Positions 48,651 through 56,602 of a stretch of 64,000 bases of DNA are shown piece after piece. Source of the DNA: Lichenibacterium dinghuense (GTDB lineage: Bacteria > Pseudomonadota > Alphaproteobacteria > Rhizobiales > Beijerinckiaceae); NCBI RefSeq assembly GCF_021730615.1, contig NZ_JAJLMN010000001.1, forward strand, positions 1,798,501 through 1,862,500, written 5' to 3'. The notes beneath the pieces are model-generated. The model saw only the letters and a list, made by a program, of their open reading frames with translations. It had not been told where the DNA came from and did not search any database. The first letter of the stretch is position 1; every line of letters begins with the position of its first letter. The position numbers were made by a program, and so were the translations under genes.

Positions 48651-49217
48651 TCAGGAACGGCGGCGGTGCTCGACCTCGATGCGGCTGCCCGCGACCCGGT
48701 AGACGATGCTGTCGCCGACGTTGACGAGGCCGATCTCGTGGTCGCGGTCGGGCAGCACCGCGGTGGCGCGGTCGCCGTTGAACACGATGAGCTGGTTGTT
48801 GCGCGGGGCGCCGAGCGCCGCCCAGCGCTTCATCTGCGCGTAATAGGGCGCGCGCCGCCAGGAGCCAGGCGCGCCGACGTCGGGCGCCACGACGAGGCGG
48901 CGCCCCTCCATCTCGGTGTACATGACGAACTTGGCGCGGTCCGGCCGCCATTCGGGCCCGAGCGCGCCGTTGCGCATCCAGTGGCAGAAGAACAGGCGGC
49001 AGGTCTGCGGCCGCTCCGCGTGGATGCCGCAGCCGCGCGCCTGCACGACGTGGCGGCACCACTGGCCCGGCCCCTTGTCGACCTCGGGGATCGCGAAGGC
49101 CTTGCAGCAGACCGTGCAGGTCTCGCAGGAGCGGCCCGGCACGAGGCCGGGCGCCGCGGGGGCGAGCGGGGCGGCGGGACGGGGCTGGAAATCCGGTGAC
49201 GTCTGGGGCGTGAACAT
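48651..49217 (-). CDS. YkgJ-family zinc/iron-chelating cysteine-cluster protein
   Basis: A 188-aa cytoplasmic protein. The YkgJ cysteine cluster is clear: CETCTVCCKAF, WCRHV, GCGIHAERPQTCRLFFCHW. Members are thought to bind a metal cluster but have no agreed function. The N-terminal 25 residues are Pro/Ala-rich. It is separate from the XdhC genes by about 80 bases and could be the first gene of that transcript. Confidence 0.82.
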   Translation of the reverse strand: MFTPQTSPDFQPRPAAPLAPAAPGLVPGRSCETCTVCCKAFAIPEVDKGPGQWCRHVVQARGCGIHAERPQTCRLFFCHWMRNGALGPEWRPDRAKFVMYTEMEGRRLVVAPDVGAPGSWRRAPYYAQMKRWAALGAPRNNQLIVFNGDRATAVLPDRDHEIGLVNVGDSIVYRVAGSRIEVEHRRRS

Positions 49218-49305
49218 GGATCGCGGCCGGGATGCGAGCGGGTTTCAGCCCCGCGCCACCCCTCATAGAGGAAGCGGGGCGTCGCGCCACCCCCGTCCGC
49301 GATCC

Positions 49306-49374
49306 CCGGCCTCGGGGTGGATCGTGCCAGCGGCGTCGACGCCTGCGCCGCTGGCACGATCCACCCGAGGCCGG
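49306..49374. repeat. Near-perfect 29-bp inverted repeat
   Basis: CCGGCCTCGGGGTGGATCGT...GGCG (49306-49335) and its inverse (49346-49374) match over 29 positions with one extra G in the left arm; the loop is about 10 bases. It lies in the 287-base gap downstream of mgtC and upstream of the YkgJ gene, both on the minus strand. It could end the mgtC transcript, though no T-run follows, or be a mobile palindrome. Nothing else is seen in the gap. Confidence 0.75.
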
Positions 49375-49504
49375 CGCCTGAAGCGCGACGTCGGGACGGT
49401 GTCGCCCGTCGCTCCGGAAACGCCCCGGGGATGCGGACCCGCCACGACGGTCCGGTCGTGGCCGGACGCGGTCCGGCGAGGACTCGCCCCCCGCTCGGGT
49501 GGCC

Positions 49505-50212
49505 TCAGCTGCTGGCCTCCTCCATCTGGAGATCGACCGACAGGATGCCCTCGAGAGCGGTCGCGCCGCGCAGCAGCTCGGTCGGCGGCTCCGCGTCCGC
49601 GGCACCCTCCCAGCTCAGCTTGTAGGCCGAGGTCAGTCTGGAGGTCTCGGCGTCGAAGCCCTGCCGGAGCAGCTGGGCTCTGCACCGCGTCCCGCCGAGG
49701 ACGTCGCGCCAGGCGCCGGGCAGGTCGCGGCCGGCCGTGACGAGCGTGAGCGTGCCGTCGTGCTGCTGCGTCAGGCGGACCTCGACGAACTTGAGGCCGT
49801 AGAGCGAGCCGAAGCACAGGGCGGTCGCCGTCAGCCCGAGCGCGTATTCGCCGGTGCCGAACACGATGCCGATCACCGTCACGGCCCAGAGCGTCGCCGC
49901 CGTGGTGAGTCCCTTGACGAGCTTGCCGCGCTTGAGGATCGCCCCGGCGCCGAGGAAGCCCACGCCCGTGAGGATGCCGAGCGGCAGGCGCATGACGTCC
50001 ATGGTGGAGAAGTCGCCCTCGACCTTGCCGTGCGTCGACAGGAGCACGCCGGACAGGGCGGTGGCGAGCGACGCCGCCAGGGCCACCAGCATGGTGGTGC
50101 GCAGGCCGGCGGAATGGCCGTTGGCGCCGCGCTCGCGGCCGATCAGGGCCGCGGCGGCCAGCGAGAGGGCGAGGCGGAGCAGAAGGTCCGGGAGTGAGGG
50201 GTCGATCGTCAT
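49505..50212 (-). CDS. MgtC/SapB-family membrane protein
   Basis: A 235-aa inner-membrane protein. The MgtC signature is visible: LRLALSLAAAALIGRERGANGHSAGLRTTMLVALAASL (in pieces), then PLGILTGVGFLGAGAILKRG and LTTAATLWAVTVIGIVFG. Four or five spans are followed by a soluble ACT-like C-terminal domain of about 80 residues. MgtC proteins affect survival at low magnesium and ATP homeostasis in pathogens; in free-living bacteria the role is unclear. An inverted repeat sits 24 bases upstream of the start. Confidence 0.9.
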   Translation of the reverse strand: MTIDPSLPDLLLRLALSLAAAALIGRERGANGHSAGLRTTMLVALAASLATALSGVLLSTHGKVEGDFSTMDVMRLPLGILTGVGFLGAGAILKRGKLVKGLTTAATLWAVTVIGIVFGTGEYALGLTATALCFGSLYGLKFVEVRLTQQHDGTLTLVTAGRDLPGAWRDVLGGTRCRAQLLRQGFDAETSRLTSAYKLSWEGAADAEPPTELLRGATALEGILSVDLQMEEASS

Positions 50213-50717
50213 CGAAACGTCATGATGGGGGCGGGTGGAACCTGGAATGGTTCCAACCTTGTAGGGCGGGACCGGCGGAATGTCGCGGTCGCGTCAGATT
50301 AATTCGCCGTCATGCGGCCCACAGAGGGCAATCGATCCGGCGTGGGATGAAGACTGCCCCCGCACGAACGTTTACATCAGACAATACGTCCGTCATTCTG
50401 CCAGTTCGATCGCTGATCCATTGGGAATCTGCGACCAGATCTTCTTCGAAGCCGCTTCAGACATGCTGCCGTTGCGATATCGCGCCCGCCATCTCCGGTG
50501 AGGAGGGCGGATGAATCGGCGCCGGCTCCGCCCCGCGGTGCGGGACGACCACGCCGAAGAGGCTCATGCGAGGCGCAGCCTGTCGGACTGCGCTGATCCG
50601 GCCGCGGCGGGAGGTCGGCCCGGATGCTGTTCGAGCTTGGCGTGGCCGGGGCCGCTTCCCCACTCGGCTCGCCGACGAGCCGATCACGGACGGACGCCCG
50701 CGCCTCCATTCCACCGG
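50213..50717. other. 505-base gap, lower GC, no confident gene
   Basis: Between mgtC and the CoxG-type gene. Bases about 50285-50475 are noticeably less GC-rich than the surroundings. A plus-strand frame 50280-50501 (73 codons; ...RTNVYIRQYVRHSASSIAD...) has protein-like composition but no ribosome site or recognised family; it may be a remnant. Apart from the inverted repeat near mgtC nothing else is seen. Confidence 0.4.
50236..50255. promoter_or_regulatory. Inverted repeat upstream of mgtC
   Basis: TGGAACC (50236-50242) and GGTTCCA (50249-50255) are perfect arms around a 6-base spacer, 24 bases before the mgtC-type start codon. The location suits an operator or a leader hairpin that influences translation. 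No magnesium riboswitch pattern was recognised. Confidence 0.4.
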
Positions 50718-51164
50718 CTACCGGAGGCATTCGCGCGTGAAGCCGGCGAAGAATCGGTCGGCCGCCCGCTGGGCGACGCCGTCCATGACGCGGGCGCCCA
50801 TGCGGGCGAGCCGGCCGCCGAGGTCGAGCTCCACCGCGTAGGCGAGCAGCGTGCCGCCCGGCAGGTCGGTCAGCACCACGTCAGCGTGGCCCCCGGCGTG
50901 GCCGGCGAAGCCGCCCTCGCCCTGCGCGTTGATGCGGTAGGACAGCAGCGGCACGACGTCGGTCAGCACGATCCGGCCGCGGAACGCGATCGCCAGCGGG
51001 CCGATCTTCGCCCGCACCAGGAAGGCGAAGCTGTCGTCGCCCGTCTGCTCCATCGACTCGATCAGGCCGACGCAGTTCTTCAAGGTGACCGGATCGTTCA
51101 GCTTGGCCCAGACCGTAGGCCGGTCCACCGGCAGAGCGACCTCGCCCGTCATCGTCATCGCCAT
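50718..51164 (-). CDS. CoxG-like SRPBCC-family protein
   Basis: A 148-aa START/SRPBCC-fold protein of the CO-dehydrogenase subunit G group: MTMTGEVALPVDRPTVWAKLNDPVTLKNC at the start, then YRINAQGEGGFAGHAGGHADVVLTDL and LDLGGRLARMGARVMDGVAQRAADRFF at the end. CoxG anchors or helps mature molybdenum hydroxylases. It lacks the membrane-anchoring C-terminal extension of long CoxG forms. The XdhC operon 2 kb away makes a role with a Mo-hydroxylase plausible, but no structural subunits are in the window. Confidence 0.85.
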   Translation of the reverse strand: MAMTMTGEVALPVDRPTVWAKLNDPVTLKNCVGLIESMEQTGDDSFAFLVRAKIGPLAIAFRGRIVLTDVVPLLSYRINAQGEGGFAGHAGGHADVVLTDLPGGTLLAYAVELDLGGRLARMGARVMDGVAQRAADRFFAGFTRECLR

Positions 51165-51228
51165 GGCGCCGTCCCGCGCGATCCCCGCCGACCGCGCGCC
51201 CTTCTAGCACGGACGGAGGGGCGACGCC

Positions 51229-51876
51229 TCAGGCCGGGGACGCCCCGCCCCGCTTCGCCGCCTGCGCGGCGGCGAGCGCGGCATCCCCCTCCCGCACCTT
51301 GCGGCTCGCCGGGCGGGACGCCACGCGCTCGACGTAGGCGGCGACGACGGGGGTCGCCTCGACGATGCCGAACATCGTCATCCAGCCGAGCGCGCCGCCC
51401 CACAGCACGTCGAGCACCGTGAAGCGCTCGCCCAGCATCCAGGGGCCGCGGGCGAGCTGGTCCGTCACCGCCTTCACCACCGTGCCGTAGTCGCCGTAGG
51501 GCGACATGGCGGCCGGGCCCGGCTCCCGCTTCATGAAGCGGTCGACGCAGGCCGGCTCGAAGGAGGAGCCGTAGAAGCTCATCCAGCGCAGGTAGGGGCC
51601 GCGCAGCGGATCGCCGACCGCGGGCGCCAAGCCCCGCTCCGGGAAGCGGTCGGCGAGGAACAGGAACACCGCGACCTGCTCGGTGACGAGCGCGTCGCCG
51701 TCGAGCAGCGCCGGGACCTTGCCGAGCGGGTTCACGGCCAGGAAGTCCGGCGCGCGGTTCTCGCCGGCCTTCAGGTCGAGCACCACAACGTCGACGTCCG
51801 CCGCGAGTTCCTCCACCAGCACCAGGGCGCCGGAGGAGCGGGTCTGCGGCGCGTGGTAGAGGGTGACGCGGCTCAT
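51229..51876 (-). CDS. Glutathione S-transferase
   Basis: A 215-aa two-domain GST. The thioredoxin-fold half reads VTLYHAPQTRSSGALVLVEEL with NPLGKVPALLDGDALVTEQVAVFLFLAD (cis-Pro and the Glu that binds the gamma-glutamyl group); the helical half has FYGSSFEPACVDRF and GPWMLGERFTVLDVLWGGALGWM, including the conserved Asp. The ATG at 51876 is preferred over an upstream in-frame TTG. Substrate unknown. It starts 22 bases after the homospermidine synthase stop and probably shares its transcript. Confidence 0.9.
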   Translation of the reverse strand: MSRVTLYHAPQTRSSGALVLVEELAADVDVVVLDLKAGENRAPDFLAVNPLGKVPALLDGDALVTEQVAVFLFLADRFPERGLAPAVGDPLRGPYLRWMSFYGSSFEPACVDRFMKREPGPAAMSPYGDYGTVVKAVTDQLARGPWMLGERFTVLDVLWGGALGWMTMFGIVEATPVVAAYVERVASRPASRKVREGDAALAAAQAAKRGGASPA

Positions 51877-51898
51877 GGGGCGGCCCTTCAAATGGTCG

Positions 51899-53329
51899 TC
51901 AGCGCACGATGACGTTGGTGAACTGCCACGGGTCGTCGCGGTCCACCTCCTCGGGGAACAGCACGCCGCGCCCGTCCGCCGGCGTCCAGTCCGTGTAGGC
52001 GCCGACCACGGGGCCGAGATAGGGCGTCTGCACCTCGAGGCAGCGGCGGAAGTCCATCTCGTCGGCCTCGACGATGCCGGCCTCGGGGTTCTCGATCGCC
52101 CAGACGACGCCGGCCAGCACCGCGGAGGTGACCTGCAGGCCCGTGGCGTTCTGGTAGGGGGCGATGCGGCGCGTTTCCTCGATTGAGAGCTGCGAGCCGT
52201 ACCAGTAGGCGTTCTTGCCGTGGCCGTAGAGCAGCACGCCGAGTTCGTCGATGCCGTCGACGATCTCGTCCTCGTTCAGGATGTGGATGTGCTCCTGGCG
52301 CTGCCACGCGTCGCCGGCCATCTCGTGCAGCGACAGCACGGCGTCGTCGGCCGGGTGGTAGGCGTAGTGGCAGGTCGGGCGGTAGACGGCCTTCCCGCCT
52401 TCCGTCACGGTCAAATAGTCGGCGATCGAGATCGACTCGTTGTGGGTCACCAGGAAGGCGTGCTGCGGGCCGGCGGTGGGCGTCCAGGAGCGCACGCGGG
52501 TGCCGGCGCCGGGTCGCATGAGGTAGATGGCGCAGCCGGGCCCGAAGTCGTGGTGGCGGCCCTCCTCGGGCAGCTTCTTCTCGTGCGTGCCCCAGCCGAG
52601 CTCGGCCGGCTGCAGCCCTTCCGACACGAAGCCCTCGACCGACCAGGTGTTGACGAAGGTGCCCATGGCCTTGGGCGTCTTGGCGCGCTGGGTGTCGCGC
52701 TCGGCGATGTGGATGCCCTTGACGCCGAGGCTCTGCGCGAGCCGGCCCCAGCCCTCGCGGGTGGTGGGCTCGGGCGCGTCGTGCCCGGTGTCCTTCGCGA
52801 CGTTCAGCAGGGCCTGCTTGACGAACCACGACACCATGCCGGGATTGGCGCCGCAGGTCGAGACCGCGGTGGGGCCGCCCGGGCGGCGGCGGCGCAGGTC
52901 CATCAGCGTTTCGCGCAGCGCGTAGTTGGAGCGCTGCGACACGGACAGGCTCGTGTCCGTGTAGAAGCCCGGCCAGGGCTCGACCACCGTGTCGACGTAG
53001 AGCGCGCCGATGTCCTTGCAGAGGTCGATCAGGTCGACCGAGGAAGTGTCGACCGACAGGTTGACGACGAGGCCGCGCTCGCCGTTCGCGGTCAGCAGCG
53101 GGGTCAGCACGTCGCGGTAGTTGTCGCGGGTGATGGCGAGGTGCTCGAAGCGGATCCCGCGCTCGTCGAGGAGGCGCCGGTCGGCGTCGTCGGGGGCGAT
53201 GACGGTGAACTTGGCGCGGTCGTGGGCGATATGGCGCTCCAGCAGGGGCAACGTGCCCCGGCCGATCGAGCCGAAGCCGATCATCACGATGGGCCCGTCG
53301 AAACGGGCGTGGACCGGGTGATCGGCCAT
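51899..53329 (-). CDS. hss: Homospermidine synthase
   Basis: A 476-aa NAD-dependent enzyme joining two putrescines to homospermidine, the main long polyamine of many Hyphomicrobiales. The Rossmann motif GFGSIGRG lies at residues 18-25; AVSTCGANPGMVSWFVKQALLN and the active-site region RVRSWTPTAGPQHAFLVTHNE are typical of bacterial Hss. The ATG at 53329 follows GAGGAG, so the 13-residue upstream extension is not used. It acts on putrescine formed by the ornithine decarboxylase 1.5 kb upstream. Confidence 0.95.
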   Translation of the reverse strand: MADHPVHARFDGPIVMIGFGSIGRGTLPLLERHIAHDRAKFTVIAPDDADRRLLDERGIRFEHLAITRDNYRDVLTPLLTANGERGLVVNLSVDTSSVDLIDLCKDIGALYVDTVVEPWPGFYTDTSLSVSQRSNYALRETLMDLRRRRPGGPTAVSTCGANPGMVSWFVKQALLNVAKDTGHDAPEPTTREGWGRLAQSLGVKGIHIAERDTQRAKTPKAMGTFVNTWSVEGFVSEGLQPAELGWGTHEKKLPEEGRHHDFGPGCAIYLMRPGAGTRVRSWTPTAGPQHAFLVTHNESISIADYLTVTEGGKAVYRPTCHYAYHPADDAVLSLHEMAGDAWQRQEHIHILNEDEIVDGIDELGVLLYGHGKNAYWYGSQLSIEETRRIAPYQNATGLQVTSAVLAGVVWAIENPEAGIVEADEMDFRRCLEVQTPYLGPVVGAYTDWTPADGRGVLFPEEVDRDDPWQFTNVIVR

Positions 53330-53422
53330 GGAAACTCCTCGGGTGCGCTGCGGTATCGCCGCCGCCATAGACCGAAGGGGGCCGTCACGGTCAAGCCGTG
53401 CGGACCGTCACATGGCGCGCCC

Positions 53423-53914
53423 TCAGAGCTTGGGCGTGGGGACCTCCGCGGCCTTCTCCTTCTGGTAGTCGGCGATGACCTGCTGGGCGACCATCTGGCC
53501 CCACTGCTGGCCGACCTTCGCCATCGCCTGGGTGATCTCCGGCTGCTTGTCGATCAGGTGCTGCCCCGCGGGCGACCGGTCGAAGGCCAGCACGGCCTGG
53601 AGGTCCTCCTCGGAGAACTCGCGGGCGTAGACCTCCGCGGCGAGGTCGGCGAAGCTCGACAACTGATCGTCGAGCTTCTGGCCCGAGCGCTGGAGGATGG
53701 TGTCGATGTCCTTCGTGTGGGTCGGGTCCATCTTCACCAGCATGTCGCGCATCTGGCCCATGAAGGTCGGCATCAGCTTGCGCGTGTTGTCGACCGTGTG
53801 GGTGACGACCACGATCTCGCGCGCGAGCTTCAGGCGCGACGCGTCGTCGGCGCGGGCGGCACCGGACGAGCCGGCCAGCAGGAGGCCGAGGACGAGGGCG
53901 GATCGTGTCAGCAT
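53423..53914 (-). CDS. DUF2059 periplasmic protein
   Basis: A 163-aa protein with a clear Sec signal (MLTRSALVLGLLLAGSSGAARA-DD) and an all-helical DUF2059 body: EEDLQAVLAFDRSPAGQHLIDKQPEITQAM is the family's core. Function unknown; members are exported and often sit near cell-envelope genes. It lies about 90 bases upstream of homospermidine synthase on the same strand, in the middle of the polyamine genes, without an evident link to polyamines. Confidence 0.82.
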   Translation of the reverse strand: MLTRSALVLGLLLAGSSGAARADDASRLKLAREIVVVTHTVDNTRKLMPTFMGQMRDMLVKMDPTHTKDIDTILQRSGQKLDDQLSSFADLAAEVYAREFSEEDLQAVLAFDRSPAGQHLIDKQPEITQAMAKVGQQWGQMVAQQVIADYQKEKAAEVPTPKL

Positions 53915-54038
53915 GGCGGGCCTCCCCGCGTCCCTCGACGGCGCTCGCCGAAACGGGACTCACGGTTGAAGGAGGCTACGCCCGGCGCGACGGGCCCGCA
54001 AGGACGCCGCTTCCGGGCAGCAGGGAGGACGGACCGCG

Positions 54039-54635
54039 CTACGCCGCCCGGCGGAGGGGCTCCCCGCTTCGGCGCTCGCCGACGATCAGGCCCGTGGCGA
54101 CCACCCGGCCCCGCGCGCCGGCGAGCCCGCCGGGCCGCAGTTCCAGGCCGAGGAAGCGGGCGAGGTCGACCGGGCCCGGCAGCACGAGCCGCTCGACCGG
54201 CGCGCGGCTGAAGCCGAAGCGCGCGTAATAGGGCGCGTCGCCGACCAGCATCACGCCGCCGTGGCCGAGCCTTCCGGCCCGCCGCAGCCCGTGGGCGATC
54301 AGCGCGCCGCCGATGCCGGCCGAGCGGTGGCTCGCCGCGACCGCCAGCGGCCCCAGCATGAGCGCGGGGCGGCTGCCGCATTCGACGTGCCAGAAGCGCA
54401 GCGTGGCGACGACCGTGCCGCCGTCGACGGCGACGAGGCTCAGTCCCTCGGCCGGGCGGCGCCCCTCGCGCAGTCGCTCGCAGGTCTTGGCGAAGCGGGC
54501 CGGGCCGAAGCTCGCGTCGAGGAGGGCTTCGCGCGCCGCGACGTCGCCGGCGCGCTCGTCGCGCAGGCGAAAGGCGGCGGGGCGCAGGGCAGCGAGCCCG
54601 GCGGCGGCCAGGGCGGGAAGGGTGCGAGACATCAT
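54039..54635 (-). CDS. GNAT N-acetyltransferase, YhbS-like
   Basis: A 198-aa acetyltransferase. The acetyl-CoA motif is LGPLAVAASHRSAGIGGALIAHGLRRA, preceded by ATLRFWHVECG, and followed by VMLVGDAPYYARFGFSRAPVERLVLPGPVD, a pattern seen in YhbS-type enzymes. The first ATG of an ATG-ATG pair (54635) is used; 54632 is equally good. In Hyphomicrobiales an acetyltransferase of this type commonly lies between the ornithine decarboxylase and homospermidine synthase, so a polyamine-related substrate is possible. Confidence 0.85.
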   Translation of the reverse strand: MMSRTLPALAAAGLAALRPAAFRLRDERAGDVAAREALLDASFGPARFAKTCERLREGRRPAEGLSLVAVDGGTVVATLRFWHVECGSRPALMLGPLAVAASHRSAGIGGALIAHGLRRAGRLGHGGVMLVGDAPYYARFGFSRAPVERLVLPGPVDLARFLGLELRPGGLAGARGRVVATGLIVGERRSGEPLRRAA

Positions 54636-54792
54636 GGGGCGAGCCCTCGATCGACGCGGACCAGCGCATGTCATGCTGCTGCTGACATGTGCCGACTCAG
54701 GAATCCGAGCCTGCGACAGGCTCGGGGCCGGCCGCCGACGGAACGGCGGACGGGGCGATCGGTTCCGGCCCGGCGCTCCGCCGGGCGGGACG

Positions 54793-55923
54793 TCAGATCA
54801 CGTATGACTTCAGCGGGGGGAAGCCGTTGAAGCCCACGGCCGAATAGGTCGTGGTGTAGGCGCCGGTGCCCTCGATCAGCACCTTGGAGCCGATCGCCAG
54901 CGACACCGGCAGCTCGTAGGGCTCGCGCTCGTAGAGCACGTCCACGGAGTCGCAGGTCGGCCCGGCGATGATGCAGGGCTCGGTGGCGTCGCCGTCGAAC
55001 TCGGTGCGGATGGGGTAGCGGATCATCTCGTCCATGGTCTCGGCGAGGCCGTTGAACTTGCCGATGTCGAGGTAGACCCAGCGCATGCGGTCCTCGTCGG
55101 ACTTCTTCGAGACGAGCACCACCTCGGCCTCGATCATCCCGGCGTTGCCCACCATGCCGCGGCCGGGCTCGATGATGGTCTCGGGGATGCGGTTGCCGAA
55201 GTGCTTGCGCAGCGCCTCGAAGATGGCCTTGCCGTACTGGCGCACGGCGGGGACGCTCTTCAGGTACTTGGTCGGGAAGCCGCCGCCGAGGTTGACCATC
55301 TGCAGGGCGATGCCGCGCTCGGCGAGGTCCTTGAAGATGGCCGCCGAGGCCGCCAGCGCGCCGTCCCACATGCGCGGGTTGCGCTGCTGCGAGCCGACGT
55401 GGAACGACAGGCCGTAGGCGACGAGGCCGAGGCGGTGGGCGTGCTCCAGCACGCGGCCGGCCATGTCGGGCGCGCAGCCGAACTTGCGCGACAGGGGCCA
55501 CTCGGCGCCCGAGCCGTCGCACAGGATGCGGCAGAACACCTTGGCGCCCGGCGCCGCGCGGGCGACCTTCTCGACCTCGGCCTCGCAGTCCACCGCGAAG
55601 AGCGACACGCCATGGGCGTGGGCGCGGGCGATGTCGCGCTCCTTCTTGATGGTGTTGCCGAAGGAGATGCGCTCGGGCGCGGCGCCCGCGGCCAGCACCT
55701 GCTCGATCTCGACCACGGAGGCGGTGTCGAAGCAGGAGCCGAGCCCGGCCAGGAGGGACAGCACCTCGGGGGCCGGGTTGGCCTTCACGGCGTAGAAGAC
55801 GCGCGTGTCCGGCAGGGCCTTGGCGAAGGAATTGTAGTTGTCGCGCACGACGTCGAGGTCGAGCACCATGCAGGGCCCGTCTTCGGTGCGGCGGCGGAGG
55901 AAGTCGACGATACGGTCGGTCAT
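54793..55923 (-). CDS. speF: Ornithine/lysine decarboxylase, alanine-racemase fold
   Basis: A 376-aa PLP decarboxylase of fold type III (group IV), unrelated to the E. coli SpeC/SpeF fold though the name is used for it in alphaproteobacteria. PLP Lys47 is in FYAVKANPAPE; phosphate and substrate residues appear in LSFHVGSQQRN, VNLGGGFPTKY, EPGRGMVG and the interface Cys in GPTCDSVDVLYE. It makes putrescine for homospermidine synthase downstream. A long structured leader upstream (55924-56460) suggests polyamine-dependent control. Confidence 0.94.
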   Translation of the reverse strand: MTDRIVDFLRRRTEDGPCMVLDLDVVRDNYNSFAKALPDTRVFYAVKANPAPEVLSLLAGLGSCFDTASVVEIEQVLAAGAAPERISFGNTIKKERDIARAHAHGVSLFAVDCEAEVEKVARAAPGAKVFCRILCDGSGAEWPLSRKFGCAPDMAGRVLEHAHRLGLVAYGLSFHVGSQQRNPRMWDGALAASAAIFKDLAERGIALQMVNLGGGFPTKYLKSVPAVRQYGKAIFEALRKHFGNRIPETIIEPGRGMVGNAGMIEAEVVLVSKKSDEDRMRWVYLDIGKFNGLAETMDEMIRYPIRTEFDGDATEPCIIAGPTCDSVDVLYEREPYELPVSLAIGSKVLIEGTGAYTTTYSAVGFNGFPPLKSYVI

Positions 55924-56460
55924 GGCGGCATCCCTTTTGGCGCCGCGGGGCGCCGGAACTGACTGGAAAGGGTGCGGGGACAGGTCGTCGATCGCTCGCG
56001 CGGTGGAGAACGCGAGGCGTCGAGAGGACGTGGCCGACCGCGACCGGCCCGGCCGTCGGCCCGCGGATGCGGGCCGGCGACGCGCCGATCTGATGCTGCG
56101 CCGTCAGCTCCGCGCGCCGCGGCGTCTGCCGCTTCGTGAAGAGCCATCGATTGGAAGGAAGGGTTCCCTCCGCACGCCCGGCAAGAAAGACAAGCCTCTT
56201 CGGTACGCCGGCCTTTGGAGGGCCGACAGAGACGAAAAAGCCCGGTCCGTCGTTGCTTTAAGTCGCGTCCCCCGTTTGAGACGGGGTTCGCCGGTTCGCC
56301 TCCGGCTGCCGGTTGGAACTGACGGTTTATCGGCCTCTTGTCCGAACCCCGCCAACCGACACACGACCACAGGCACGTGCGATTTGGGCAAGGGGAGAGA
56401 TAAGGAAAAGCGCCGCGGCGCACAAGCCTTTTTTCGGCGCTTTTTCGCCACGGCGCGGGC
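55924..56460 (-). promoter_or_regulatory. Long structured leader of the ornithine decarboxylase gene, candidate speF RNA
   Basis: The 680 bases between this decarboxylase and the divergent dehydrogenase hold no conventional gene. On the minus strand the region contains a 10-bp hairpin AAAAGCGCCG/CGGCGCTTTT (56444-56406), a CCCCGT/ACGGGG hairpin (56286-56269), repeated CCGGC blocks at 56290-56320 and a GGCC hairpin near 56205-56225. Position, size (about 400-500 nt) and taxon match the speF leader motif described upstream of this gene in alphaproteobacteria. A GTG-started frame (56451 to 56104) begins with basic residues AKKRRKKA and may be a leader ORF or chance. Motif identity is inferred, not aligned. 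Confidence 0.5.
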
Positions 56461-56602
56461 CGCTCAAGCTTCGGAAAGGCTTCGCGAAATCCGCGCTCCC
56501 GGGTTCGGCGTTTCCCGGCCTTCGATCCCCGCGTGGCCCGTCGGCGTTGACCCGCCGGCCGGCGCATTCCGACGCCGCGCTCCCGCGACCTTCCGGTGAC
56601 GC

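Noticed and set aside
50236-50255. EcfG-type -35 (GGAACC) for mgtC
   Set aside because: No matching -10 at the right distance on the mgtC strand; listed only as an inverted repeat.
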